Source: Pezicula radicicola (lineage: Eukaryota > Ascomycota > Leotiomycetes > Helotiales > Dermateaceae). Taken from it: a DNA stretch of 64,000 nucleotides. The stretch spans positions 34,972 to 98,971 of the forward strand of contig PDUO01000101.1 in NCBI GenBank assembly GCA_003008705.1. Reading direction: 5' to 3'. Under the pieces are notes generated by a model that did no database searches, was not told the DNA's origin, and worked only from the letters and a program-made list of their open reading frames with translations. Made by a program: the position numbers and the translations under genes. Numbering within the stretch: the first letter of the stretch is position 1; the number at the start of each line of letters is the position of its first letter. Shown piece after piece: positions 38,575 to 50,682 of this stretch.

Positions 38575-39237
38575 ATGGCTGTAACAATACCAGTAAACTC
38601 GTCCTTCGTCACTACCCCTTTTGTCACCCCTAGAATAGACAGTCCTAGATGCTCAGATAGCTTACCGCAACTCTGGGAGGTCCTTTCAGGCGTCTCTCCA
38701 GAGCCCTGGACATTAGTAGCCTTTATAGATTTCCTTGAAGCGAACTTCTGTTCAGAAGTCCTACAGTTTACAGCTGATATTGTCGAATACAATCGTCTTA
38801 TCAATCCTGAACTATTAATAAGGGACCTCCGAGGACGGTGCTCAAGTATTACAGTAATCCTTTCTATATGGCATTATATCATTAAGACATATATCATGCC
38901 TGATGCCGTCAAAGAAATCAACATTCCTAGCACGGTCCGAGATTCTCTCCTTCTATATAAGAACGACACCCTACCACCAAATCCCCAGTTGTTAATCCCA
39001 GCATTCATTTCCATGAACGAAATTTTAAGTAGTATTTTCCTACAATTCCTAGTAAGTACACAATCTAAAAGTAATATACATCTAAAGATCATTCCTTCCA
39101 GGTCGGTCCTCAACAGTCCAGTTTTAAAATCTACCCCACATTCTAACAAATCTGTCTTAGATGCCCTATCATCTCAAACCCACGAGACGGTCGCGCCGAA
39201 CTTCGCTCACCTACGACATCACCAGCTTCATCCCTAA
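38575..39237 (+). CDS. RGS-domain protein (regulator of G-protein signalling)
   Basis: RGS domains speed GTP hydrolysis by G-alpha subunits and so switch off heterotrimeric G-protein signals at the plasma membrane. The 220-residue frame begins at ATG 38575. Residues about 30-165 follow the small fungal RGS family: LPQLWEVLSG, PEPWTLVAFIDFLEANFC, VLQFTADIVEYNRL, then IWHYIIKTYIMPDAVKEINI then VRDSLL (family: AYI.P..PREVN.PS.VRD.LL) and the closing helix SSIFLQFL. A GTAAGT...TTCCAG pair at about 39049-39097 could be an intron right after the domain, so the tail after residue 158 may be mis-read; an alternative second exon hits a TAA soon after. The RGS core itself has no stop. Length suits the RGS-only subfamily with a short Ser-rich tail. 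Expression and exact 3' structure are unproven. Confidence 0.7.
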   Translation: MAVTIPVNSSFVTTPFVTPRIDSPRCSDSLPQLWEVLSGVSPEPWTLVAFIDFLEANFCSEVLQFTADIVEYNRLINPELLIRDLRGRCSSITVILSIWHYIIKTYIMPDAVKEINIPSTVRDSLLLYKNDTLPPNPQLLIPAFISMNEILSSIFLQFLVSTQSKSNIHLKIIPSRSVLNSPVLKSTPHSNKSVLDALSSQTHETVAPNFAHLRHHQLHP

Positions 39238-40818
39238 GGGAGGAATTACCATTTTACGAGCGGGCTTATCACAAAGCTTGCAAGCTGGTCGGCCTTTGTC
39301 GGATATACCGGAATATAAGAGCCCGGAGTCACAATTACAATGTCAGTAGGAGCCAGATCGTTAAGGGGAGGAGTTGACAACGTAGATCGACATCGGCCTA
39401 ATGTTTTTTTAGATGCCCAAGTTTCCGTAGAGGAGAAGACGCTGGTTTAGGCACAGGTGGGCTCGGTGCACACGTTTTGATTTGAAGGTTGTGTGTAACA
39501 TAATTGGGAGGAATCGGGTAATCTAGCCTTGTAGTTGGCCGCTGGATTGTTTAGTTCGTTATGGCCAATCAAGGCATCTTGTAGCATAAATGAGTCTCTC
39601 ATCGCCGCATATGACTCGGTACTCTCTTTAGTTAAGGATGAAAAGCGCTAAACGTATGCAAAATTAGGAACAACCTAGCGTTAAGATTTGCCTACGTTCA
39701 ATTAGTATAGGTGATTAAAGGGGCAAAGCTTGTTGTAGGAGAAGATTAAAGGCGAGTTTCCAAAGAGGAGCTTAGTAGCGCTCTAGGTGCACTATTCTAC
39801 GAAATCAAGGATTAATGAGCTTGGCTGCCGGATTGTACAAAGGTAAGGCTGCTACGAAGTAGGAGTCGGCCTTATCTGCCATTAGCGTCGCTGACTCATA
39901 GTGCAGACAAGGCATAAAGTTCATTCCTAAGGCTGCCAACTCTTTCAAGTTAACAGAACAACCTTATTAAAAATAAATATACGAACTGCAACTAGGCTGA
40001 TCTAATGAGCATGTGTGTTAGATGTCTGGCTCCTGTTTATTTATTTTTAACTTGGTATAATGTACAATATAATACGACTAGCGTGACTGTAAATACTACA
40101 TATATTATGTAAGCGTGATAAATTCGCTTGGCGTCTTGTATGCCTCCTATTTGTCCGGATAAACTCGGCACGTAGGTTTCCTTGTACTCTGTACATACTG
40201 TAGCCCCGAAACTCGGAGACAGGCTGATAGTTATAATAGAGTAAGGGGGAACAACCGAAGCGGCTTTCGACGCCGTCGACAGGATGATCGACAGTATAAC
40301 CACAACCACGGTATTTTCTTACTACGAACCGAATCCTTGTAGAGAAACAACTAAAGAACAACGGTATACTAATAATAACTTTATATACTCGCGAGGGAGA
40401 AATTTAAGACCCTTAAACAATGGATTCGTCTCGGCACGGTAGGTTTCTCTCTACGCAGGGATGGACGTTAGAGATCTAGGAATCGAAAATACAAATCCAA
40501 TATATAACTTCAGAATTACTTTTCTTAGGCCTATATATATATCGTACTCCATTCTCTCCTAAATTGTAACCCTGTATTAACATGACCAGAGACCAGAAAC
40601 AGTTAAAGTATTATTGGTGCTAAGTCTAAAATGCTCTAGTATAATACCGCATAAAACTAATCAGATTGCAAAAATGACAGACTCGAACAAACGTAGAAGG
40701 AAAGGCAAATTCAATAAAAAAAGGATAGCAAGCAAGTCCTAGAGGGCGACGTATCGAGTGAGGAAAGCTCCCAGATCTAAAAAGCAGAACTAAGTTAATC
40801 AAAGGAAAAGAACAACAG
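39238..40818. other. Intergenic, normal composition
   Basis: About 1.6 kb between the RGS gene and the 3' end of the next gene. Overlapping - strand frames at 40037-40361 lack domain or splice support. Nothing assigned. Confidence 0.5.
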
Positions 40819-42917
40819 CTATAAGCTGAGCGCATCTTGAATAGTTTTGAACGCAGCCATCAACTTTGTCAGCTCTGCAGGATCTGCACCTAGCTTCAAA
40901 TTATGCTTCTTTTCATACCAAACAGTAAAAGAAAGAAAGCTAGTCGGATCAAATCCGTCTTGCGTATCTACCTTAATTGCAGGCTGCCCTTCGGCGTTCA
41001 TTGCCGGTTGCGCTTCGGCCTTAATTGCTCGCGAGACCGACGCTCCAACAAATGGGAAGGTCCTGTCTTCAGTCGAAGGTGCATTGGCCTTTTCCCCATA
41101 GACGCGAGCGCGCTTATCCTCTACTCGATCTCGGCTTTCTGGTTCTTCCTTAATATCATGAGCTGAATAGAACTGGGCCCTCTCATTCTTTTCCCGTTCC
41201 ATGCATTTCCGAAGCAAGTTGTCTGCAGCCCTTTCACTTTCTAGCCAATCTTGAAGGTCTGTACGCCATGTCCAAATAGGATTTCCTTCTTTCCGCTCGC
41301 ACATGGCATAAATTGTAGGTTCTTTCAGGGGCTCCGGTCCACAGGATTCAGCAGCGGTACAAAGGATCTTGACAAACTCATCTTTCTCAGTCCTTCCGCC
41401 AACTGCCATCGCATGAGCGCAGTTCAAATACGCGTCTACGGTATTCTTGGTAAAGTCTTTGCGAGCAAGTACCTTAACATGAGGACAGGCTTGTGGCCCA
41501 GTAGCCACGATAAGCTGTCCGCTATGAATTTGGCCTTTCTTGTCGCCCTTTCTGAAATATTTGAATTTGTGTCCCATGATCATCTCTCCTTCTTCAGTAA
41601 AGCCCGGTTTTCCTGCGTTTGCCTTGTTCAGTGCATAAGGGTCTGTACTAACTTCGACAACGGGAGCGCCGTTGTCTGTAATACCGCCAGCTGCAACACC
41701 AGCAGGAGCAGTACCTGTAGGAGCAGTACCTTTAGGACCAGTGACTATAGGGCCAGCGCCATCACCTCCAGATGGCGGGGGCTTGGGTGCTTCAGGCAGT
41801 GGCTTCAATATCCAGGTACTGGGATAAGAGCTCTGCTCGACCAGCTCGGCGAGTTCCTGCACTCTGCTAAGAAACTGTTCTTTTGCTCTTGTGTTGGTGG
41901 GATCTTTTTCAAACTTTGCAGCCTGGAAATGGGCGTTGACCACAATCTCCTCAATTCTCTTTATATCGATTAAGTCGACCATGTCCTCTTTGTCGGGATG
42001 GCTCTGTTGCCAGTTTGCTATAACATTGTTTGCCTCTAGAATTTCCATATGGAACTTATCGTCATCATCACCGCTCAAGATCTTTTCCATGGTGGGTGTA
42101 ACGCGCGTATAGACTTCTTGGATAAAGGTTGTGGCCTCTTCATCTTCCATCTCCTCGTCTTCTTTCTCATCCTGGATCAATTTTAGCTCATGATTTGTTG
42201 CTTCTATCCAACCTCTGGTAATTCCCGATGCCTCAACCGCAGCCTGTAGTTCTGGCACTTTCAGTCAGCGAACGGCCAGATGCAGTGACCTCGACTTACT
42301 TTGCCAAGCCTCCTTATCCCGAGCAACCTGTGGAGCCTTCGCCACATAGATCTGCTTAATCTCCTCCAGCTGATCAACGCCAGGAATATTCTTTATACCA
42401 AGGATTTGCTCGATCTCCTCTAGGGACATCGCTTTTTCATATTGTGCTCCTCCAGGTAACGCTGAAGTGTGGCTGGGATTTGTCTGATCAGGGATCAGTT
42501 TGAGCTGTCGATTCGTTTCATCTATCCACTCTTTGCTAATCCCCGTAGCCACGCATGCTGTTGCCAGTGCTAACATGTGGATTAAACAAAGCAGTCTACG
42601 TTGTTCAAGGAAGTTTACTCACCTGACCAATCGCCTTCATTCTTAGCAGCTATAAGGGCCTTTTCCAGGTAGATCTTCTTGATCTCCTCCACCTAATCAA
42701 GACGACGGTCAACTTTGATACCGAGGACTTTTTCAAGCTCTGAAACTTCTATACTCTGACGCAGTTGATCGGCAGCGATCCGATCTGCCTCCGGGCCTGG
42801 GGTAGGCTCTGGGCTCACGAGGCCATTGGATTGAATGGTCGCTCTACCATTTCCTTTACCTACCTGGGCGGCCGTGGTGGTATTGGTCCTGTTGGGCGCG
42901 ATATCCGCCATAGTCAC
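40819..42917 (-). pseudogene. Three-exon gene of unknown function with early stop
   Basis: Exons 42917-42623, 42569-42300 and 42257-40819 join in frame to 668 codons. Introns are GTGAGT..TTAG (53 bp, 42622-42570) and GTAAGT..CTGACTGAAAG (42 bp, 42299-42258). One in-frame TAG (codon 75, 42695-42693) falls where the paralogous module in exon 2 has Gln (DQLEEIK versus D*VEEIK), so it is a CAG-to-TAG change; otherwise the frame is intact. Two modules recur: module A (ATGISKEWIDETNRQLKLI / ASGITRGWIEATNHELKLI) opens exons 2 and 3, and module B (ELEKVLGIK..VEEIKKIYLEKA / EIEQILGIK..LEEIKQIYVAKA) closes exons 1 and 2. Exon 3 adds an acidic run, a Pro/Gly/Thr-rich linker (about residues 350-390), a Cys/His-containing segment (CPHVKVLARK ... 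CAHAM ... CTAAESCG) and a charged tail. No known domain recognised. Recently lost or possibly read with recoding. Confidence 0.72.
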
Positions 42918-45047
42918 GTTTTGAGACCAGTTTCTTGGTGGTAAGGTTGAGATGATGATTCTCAGAAGTCAATCTTGCTCTGCTGGTTCTTTTATCCAAG
43001 AAGATTTATAGAAAGATTGAGAGTCTTATATCTCTATTCATTTGAGCACTCTTCAATTACTATTTTAGATCTATAGATGCAAATCCGTATATATTAAGGA
43101 GCGCAGCTATTTCTGGAAAGTCTTGAAGACTATGGCCACGAAACTTGATAGCTGTCAGCTCAGGTTACAAGGAACCAGTCAACTATAGCTCAAAGATGAC
43201 TGCTATAACACCGTTCAAACTAGTCAAAAGCTGACAATTGTCAGCTGCTTGAAAGCTGTCAGCTCTTTTAGCAACTCCGATCAAAGATGTTTGATGCTCA
43301 ATCCTGACTCTAGCTATGCCTGGTCATCAAGCGATAAACAGCAGAGCGAGAGTATGACGCTCTTGCTCAACCGTGATAGTATCAAAGGACTTTGCAACAC
43401 TTCCTACGGCGTCAAAGGGAATATCACCATTTTGTGTTGATTGCGAGTCTTCGAGCACTAGAGGCTAGCAAGGAAGGGTTATACGCAATAGAATTCACGG
43501 GTATCCCGGTCGTTGGGTTTAGAGCAGCCAGCGAAGCAGAGCAGAGAAGGGGTTGGGAGGAGTCTCGTAGTTCAATCCTATGGGAAAATTTCTCTACTAA
43601 ACTTGTACTGAAGGCAGTTCAGAAAACTATCCGTGGTTGGATCAACAATAGATCAACAGTAGATCTTCCACAACATAGTGGTTGAGTTCGGAGAATAATT
43701 GGAGAGGACGTCACCCGCTTTACCTGATTGGAAGAGTCACTCGATTACGTTGATTAGAAAATACAGTATTCCAGCAACAATACCCCAATCAAAATCTTTA
43801 TAATTTGAACAAAAATTCGATTATTACGAGGATTTAAAAATAAGGTAAAGGATCTTCTGCTCTATTAATTGAGCCTAACAGGATAATATTTGAATTATTT
43901 TTGAGGAAGTTATGTGCGTTCCAAGACCTCGAGATTTTGATGTTCCTCGCCAGTGCTCATGGAGAGAGAGAGTTGGAGTAAAAAAGCGTGTTTACTTCAA
44001 AACGCGCTAAGTAGTCAACGGATCACAACACCTAATATACCTTACTTCACCACTTTATACCGCCATATTCTAGGATCTAATTAGATAAGAACGCGTAGCT
44101 AGGTTACCTGTGCCTTATTCTGAAATTTAGTGCAATTTAAAGGCGAAAATATAAGTGTATCATGTTGGTTTAAGAAATGACTAGCATTAACATATAACTT
44201 TTCTTTAGAAATCTAGAAAAATTTAGCCAACACTTAATTATTATTCAAAGTGGATGAAAATTGATTCCCTTAAAAGCTGCTGGCTTAGATATTCATAATA
44301 TAAAACAGTATAGTTATAACTCTTAAATTGCGGCGGCGAATGTTTTTAAAGTTTAGGAAACTTCGGTGATTTGGATATAGAAAACTATTATTATAAACAA
44401 TGCAAACTTATCGTTCTCTAAACTGTATCAAAATAGAGATGAGAGTCTATACAGGTATAAGTAATAATGTATCATTCCTACAGCCCACGCGGACCAGTAT
44501 ATAGTTAGTGGTATAGTGATATATGTCAAAAAGGAGGGGTAAAAGAGGGGGTCAAAAATCGTCACTTGTCTGCCAAAACTCGAACATTGCTCCAAATAAC
44601 TTAGGAATAGTATCATTTGAAAGCTAGAATACAGTAGATTTAGAACCCCGAAGCTTAATAATATCGACTACGAGGAAGGTTACAAATTTGTGATGTGTAG
44701 AGTTGAATGGCGGGGTAGCTTTCATGACGTCGAACTGCTCTAGGGCCCATTTACCATACACGTGACGCGGGATTACATTGTACCGATCGATTCAAATCCC
44801 TATGAATTGAACCCTGAATGAATCCTCACATAAATGATTCAGATTCATTCGATTCAAGGCGGGGGTGTTGATTCAGGGTTCAAAGTGCTCAAATGACAGC
44901 CCTAGGCCACTGGTGACCTGGCTGTGTGCCACATGGTAAGCTGTTACCACAACTCGAAGCGCATATGAAAGCATGCAGACGCCAGTCATTAACGGCATGC
45001 ACGTACGGGATGAACGGCAGTTGACGACATAATAGGAATAAAATAAA
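42918..45047. other. Intergenic with a short inverted repeat
   Basis: About 2.1 kb. The first part (42918-43300) is the likely promoter side of the - strand gene and has several AGCTGTCAGCT-type motifs (43150, 43240-43262). Inverted repeat TTGAACCCTGAAT / ATTCAGGGTTCAA bounds 44808-44883. A + strand frame at 43392-43685 lacks support. No RNA gene found. Confidence 0.5.
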
Positions 45048-45165
45048 TACGAAGGATAAATTATAAAGTAATGGCGCTGGTCCAAACGTTTCTGCTGTAA
45101 AACGTATTGATTTGGGTGAGGAAACGCTTGGACCAGCGCCATTACTTTATAATTTATCCTTCGTA
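45048..45165 (+). repeat. 118-bp foldback hairpin, copy C
   Basis: The cleanest copy: arms TACGAAGGATAAATT + variable box ATAAAGTAATGGCGC + TGGTCCAA[A/G]CGTTTC with a single mismatch over about 45 bp. Loop TGCTGTAAAACGTATTGATT and onward. The variable box differs from copies A, B and D, yet is perfectly repeated in the opposite arm. Confidence 0.92.
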
Positions 45166-47230
45166 TATCATTATTGATGGCTACTCATCCACATAGTACT
45201 AATTATCAAGGCCCATCAGATTCACGGACCGGCCCGGTGGAAACATATGAACAATCATGGCCTACCCACTTTACTTCTTTGGGTAAGTATTATAAGTATG
45301 AGATATTATATATATATAGCTGATGAAAATACTACCGTAATTGATATAGCTCGGCCCGATGTACTATACTATATATATATACACCGTCGACGGTACTATA
45401 GGGACCTAGGAATAAACACGGGAGTAAAGATTATAACTTCAACTACTTATATAGTAAATACTATACTATATAGTATATATACACTAGTAAGTTACTTAGT
45501 AAAACGATCCTATAGGATAAGTAATATTATTTCTAAATATCCTATATAGAGTTATAATAAAGTATTATTACTTTTATAATATTATTATTTCTTATAACTT
45601 CTTTTATTTATTTATATATATAAGTTAGAGTTATTAGATAGGATATACTAGAGTAAATTATATAGATATTATATAATAAAGAGTTCTCTATTAAAATATA
45701 ATTAATTAATAAAGATCTTTAAGTTTTATTAATTAATATTAATTTAAAATAAAGTATTAACTTATTAATATATAATTATAAATTAGAGATACTAATAATT
45801 AAGTTAAAAAAGTAAAATAACTTAAAGTTTTATTAAAGAAGATAAGAGGGAATTCTCTAAGTAAATATAAGAAAAGGGGTTATTAACTTTAATTATTAAT
45901 AATATAAATAAATAAAGTTTATACTTATTAGTATAAAAAGAGAGATAATTTATATTATATTAGAAAACTAATTAATACTAAAAAAAAAAGAGTTCTTATT
46001 ACTATTATCTAATATTTATAATTCTATATTAGGATAATAAGAGATTAAATAACTCTAGTTATAGTTATTATAACTTTATTTAATAGATATATTATTAGTT
46101 CTATAAGTTAAGTTCTTTAATCCTCTAGTACTAACTCTATAAGAAACTAATTTTTTATCTTTTCTTAAACTTTTATTTCTTTTATTATAATAATAGAACT
46201 TATAATATAAAAACTATCTAATAATTTAATTTAAATAGTCCTTTATAAGTATAGTTAGATTCTAGTAGTATCTTATATATATATTATTTAATTATACTAT
46301 CTATATTATTATCTTATTCTTAGAAGTCTCTAAGATATTACTCTAGTTATAAGATAGTTTATATTTATAGTTCCTCTTTAAGTACTAGGTATCTAATATT
46401 AATTACTTATAAACTCTATTAGTTTCTTTCTAAAACTATTATATTAGTTATTATAACTCTTTATAATTTCTATATAAGATAGTATTATAATTACTAGAGG
46501 ACTCTTATAAAAGTAGAGAATAAAGAATAAATTCTTTAATATAAAGTATAAATAATAAACTAATTAACTATTATAAGATTATAGATATCTAAACTTATAT
46601 TTAAATATTTAAGAAGGTTTTCTTTAGTTTAGTTTATAACTAAAGGGACTAAAGATATTAAATTTATAAGAGTTATATTTTATTATTTACTTATATATAT
46701 TAATTATATTATAATAGAGTTAAACTACTCTTCTAGTATTATTTTTATTTTATTCTAAGATATATTTATAGATATATAAATATTATAAATAAAACTAATT
46801 TATATAAATATTATCTTAAATAAATATATCTTAGAATACTAGATAAAAGAGATTTAATTATACCCTTTTAAATATAAACTTATATTTTTTAAAAACTTTA
46901 TTAAGAGATATTTATTAATAAGATTAATTAGTAGAAAGTATACTAAATACTCTTATATAATTATATAAAGAAAGTATCTTATAGAATAACTATACTTATA
47001 TAAATAGATAGAGTTTAATTATAAATAATATTAGATAATCTTTATTTAAGAAATAGAATATAGAAGATTAAGGAGTAATAAAGACTTACTAATATTAGTA
47101 TATTATAAAGTCCTCCTAGGGTATAAGAGTATAAAGTACTAAAGTAGAGAATTACCTTAATAATTAAAATACTTCTATAAAAGTACTTTAATAATAACTC
47201 TATAGGTTAAACTAGGTAGGTTTATATAAA
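45166..47230. other. AT-rich RIP block, no gene recognised
   Basis: Transition at about 45280-45420, where CG and CA are still present, then extreme RIP composition. The 100-codon frame at 45247-45549 sits in the transition and looks like chance. No family motif seen. Confidence 0.6.
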
Positions 47231-48590
47231 AATACTATATATTGAGCTAATGAACGAGTATACTAATCTAGGATATATACTAGCTATATATTTAATGTAT
47301 AGGCTGGCCTAGAAGGTTGGTTAGGTAGGTAGAGAATACTATTATACTACTCTACTCGGCGAAGGAACTACGGTCGAGTATACAGGGACCCAATCATTGA
47401 GTAAGGACCGAGTATAAAATACAATAGGGACGTTTATATAATCTCTCTTAATTTTGTATAGTATAGTAAATAATTCAAATGTAAAATTATAACTTAGATA
47501 GACTTTTGAGGCTACAATAGGGTTGCGGAGATGCATCAGTACCTTTTAAATAAAGGTATCAACACGAGGACATCGTGGCCGAATCTGCTAAGCCACTAAT
47601 TCATTTTCACCTAGGACCCAAGGTGGGATAATCGGGTAGAAGAATGGATGGTGAGGCGGAGGCGGAAGATTGAGATTGAGAACGCATCGAGTGGCGTTTA
47701 CTCGATCGAGATATTTCTTCGTTTGAATAATAATAATCGGAGACGAAGATGTTGCTCAAAGTCCAAGGTCGTAATTATTGTGCGCTAGTCTCTGTTCAGT
47801 GTACTTGCCGACATCGAGTAGCTAGAAAGTACCAAAAACATATTAGCCTAAGCGACGTGGCAGCGCGGGACGACAGAGATCGACAAAAAAAACAAGCAGA
47901 AGGCGGTAAGAGAGAAGCAACGAGAACCTACTCCTCGATGAAGCAGATAAGGTCTAAATCAAGAAACTACGAACTACCACAGAGAAGTCGCAAACAACAC
48001 CCCCGAACAAAGCACATAACAAGTTAACGAGGAACTCGTCAGAAGATAAGAGGTGGAGGGGAGAAGGAACCTATGTTGCTACCTAAGACCTCAAATTTCT
48101 TGCATATTACCAACTTCCCTAGACATATTGGGCGGTTCCCATCAAATGAAAGCTAGAGGCCTCCTGGATCAGATAGGAAGTTTTAGGAGGCCTCCTGCAT
48201 AAGTACAACCGCCTTACATTTGGCGAGTGGGCGAGTGTGGGAGTACAAGAGAAGATGACCTAGGGTTGAGTATCGATAGCACCAATGATGAGTGCCGCCA
48301 CTACAGCCCCTTCGAACTCTAGTTGGTCTAAAAGCAATGATTCTACTGAGGTATCACTAATTACAATATTAAACTCGAACATCAAGAACATCGTCACCAT
48401 ATTCATTCCACTGCTAGTCTCGTGGTACCGTCCTTAATCGTTTCTCTTAAGTTGTTGCCTCCCACCCAATCGGCCTCATACGAAGCGGACCTTACATCTC
48501 TCTGCCGTCAGACGACAGCTCACCTTGTACACTTCTTTGTATCTCGAAGCTATACTACTCCTTATTTCGTCTGCCTAATATTCCCTCGCC
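47231..48590. other. Upstream region of the DUF2841 gene
   Basis: Normal composition from about 47230. The + strand frame at 47749-48027 is basic and low-complexity and not convincing. A direct repeat AGGCCTCCTG..AT.AGAT / AGGAGGCCTCCTGCATAAG occurs near 48150-48200. The start codon of the next gene is set by CGCCATGG at 48588. Confidence 0.5.
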
Positions 48591-50682
48591 ATGGCCCAAC
48601 AACGTGGAAATCTCATACCGTCAAGAGACTTCTGTACGTCCTCGAGCGAGATATCGAATTGGTCAAATGAACGGCAGTTCGAAAGAACCTTTGATACTGA
48701 GGTCAACGACCCTGCTCGCTACAACGCCACGCCAGTACATCCACGAAGTTTAGTAGGTTGCCTCTTTTCGAGGTCTCACTTATTGTACTAATGTCTTGCA
48801 GAGTATAGAAGCTGCTTTGAAGGGTTGCGTTGGCATACAAGGTGTTAAAGAATTCGGTGTCTTCCTCCTGTGTGAAAACGGAGAAGAAAAGACCTATAGC
48901 TCGCAATCGCTTACACCATATCTACAAACCATCTTTGGAAGTCGGTTCAGAGCATCTTTCTATAACTCTATTCGTCAAGCTAATTCAGATGGCTCGTGTT
49001 CAATGTCAGGTATTTACAGCCACTTTAATGTGGTAACGGTCTCTTGCTGACGAATATATAGCCTACAGCCATAAGAATAATTTGTTCTCGGAGTTTGACG
49101 GCAGTGAGTCCAGTGGACGCGACAACCGAAAAGCTTCAGCCACCGGTGAAGACTCATCTTCTAGCAGTCATCAACGTCGACAACAGCTACCCCAAGAAGA
49201 ACCAGACGGTGGTGAATCTGGAACCATAATTCGGAAGCGCCATCGTGGCCGGTATGTACAGTTTAGCCAAGAACCCACAAGGCCAATTCCCGTAATCAAG
49301 ACCCAACAGTTAAGAATCGGTGATGCGGAAGAGGTATTCAGGTTCACTGTCAACAGATTCAAGGATATGCAACAGAATGCTTGTAAGGTGATAGGGAAGG
49401 CGTTCGTCAAATTGATCGAGCCAAAGAAACAAACTCACTATCCTTATACTAAGGGAGCTGTGAAGAGTCCTCCATGGTGGCCATCAATCACCGGTGAAAA
49501 TGGTGTTCGACACAAGGAACCTGATCATCTACTAAAGGCCGGTAAGTACGCCTAGAGACATTAGCTGGGAATACGTGCTGATAAACTCACAGAAAGGATT
49601 CGACTTTTAGTCCACATCGTACTAATGATTGTTGAGCCATTCCACAAACAACAACCCGCAGTCCAGAAGCTTGGCCTGAACGTGAAGAAGTTGGAAGAGG
49701 TCACCATGGAAGCCATGAACAACTGGTTCAACGACAAAGACCATCCAGCCAACGCGCAAAAGCGGCCCTTGCTAAAGGAGATTTTCAAGGTTGCAATGCA
49801 ACAAGAACGTTATAAGAATGGAGAGATTGGTATGTTGTCTAAGGCATTGCCTTCATAAAGGTTCTTACTTAGTCTTAAACAGATGAGTCTTTTAGAGTGA
49901 ATGTCGTGTCGCACGAGAGTTTCACTAACTCTTGTGATACCTCGCCGGATGACGGTGACGAATACGATGAAGCTGAAACTGCAGTCCCTACGGAGTCTCT
50001 CGTCCCCCCTAACACTTCTATGATGCAGACAATCCAACCCGGTCCGCACCCTATTGAGGTCAGCCGCAATCGTGGAGAAATAGAGCTGACGGGTCGTCAA
50101 CGCTGGCGACCACTGCCCGTCCGCTACCACACACACCCTCAGAGTTTCAGTGACCAGACAATAGAAGATCCCCAACCCTCACTCTTTCAACCGGATGCAT
50201 GCAACCACAAGTGGGAGATGAACTCGACACCATCTTACCAGCAGCCAACTTCGGACTTAGGATACTATGCTCTGAATCCATTACCACAGCAACAACAAAA
50301 ATCGAACATGTACAACTGGCAGTCGAATAACATGCCTACCCTTAACACATCCACTGGCGGTCCCTCTCCTCAACCTTTCTATGTGAACTCTCCACATTCT
50401 GCTGACTCTAGGGGGTATCAACTACCACCTCTATTACCTCTAACTCAACAGAATATGTTACCACCACCTATCGATCTTAGCCATCCCGGTTATGAGAGCC
50501 TACCAATTAGCAATCGATATGACACAGGTCCAGCAACAATGGGCACAAAATTAAGAACGGGTACTCTCGTTCATCAATATACGGGCCGGGAGCATAATCA
50601 AGGCAGCTTCCAAGACTTTTTGAATGACCAAGGCATGTCTGAGTACGCGCATAGCGAGGAAGTTATGAAAGACGAACAATAA
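48591..50682 (+). CDS. DUF2841-domain protein, five exons
   Basis: Exons 48591-48752, 48802-49009, 49062-49541, 49593-49829 and 49883-50682 join in frame to 628 residues plus TAA. All four introns are GT-AG, 49-53 bp (GTAGGT..TTGCAG, GTATTT..TATAG, GTAAGT..CACAG, GTATGT..AACAG). The start sits in a good context (CGCCATGG). Exons 3-4 (about residues 205-365) carry the conserved DUF2841 pattern: FKDMQQNACKVIGKAFVKL, KKQTHYPYTKG, PPWWP, VRHKEPDHL, then VQKLGLNVKKLEE and LLKEIFKVAMQQERYKNGEI. The C-terminal 265 residues are hydrophilic, rich in Pro, Gln, Asn and Ser (LPQQQQKS), probably disordered. DUF2841 proteins are widespread in Pezizomycotina, with no known biochemical role; nuclear or regulatory function would be a guess. 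No RIP-type stops: an intact gene. Confidence 0.82.

Noticed and set aside
38571..39149. - strand frames opposite the RGS gene
   Set aside because: The RGS motifs are on the + strand; the antisense frames have no domain.
40847..41973. + strand frames up to 240 codons opposite the three-exon gene
   Set aside because: Antisense shadows of exon 3, which has modules, spliced continuity and coding composition.
45247..45549. 100-codon + strand frame at the island border
   Set aside because: Tyr/Ile-rich composition caused by AT-rich DNA; no domain and no relatives recognised.
47565..47640. tRNA-like stretch (GTGGCCGAATCTGCTAAGCCAC and GGTGGGATAATC)
   Set aside because: A D-arm-like part is visible, but the acceptor ends do not pair and there is no GGTTCRANYCC box, so no tRNA is called.
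47749..48027. 92-codon basic + strand frame before the DUF2841 gene
   Set aside because: Low-complexity Arg/Lys/Gln composition, no domain, and no splice link to the downstream gene.
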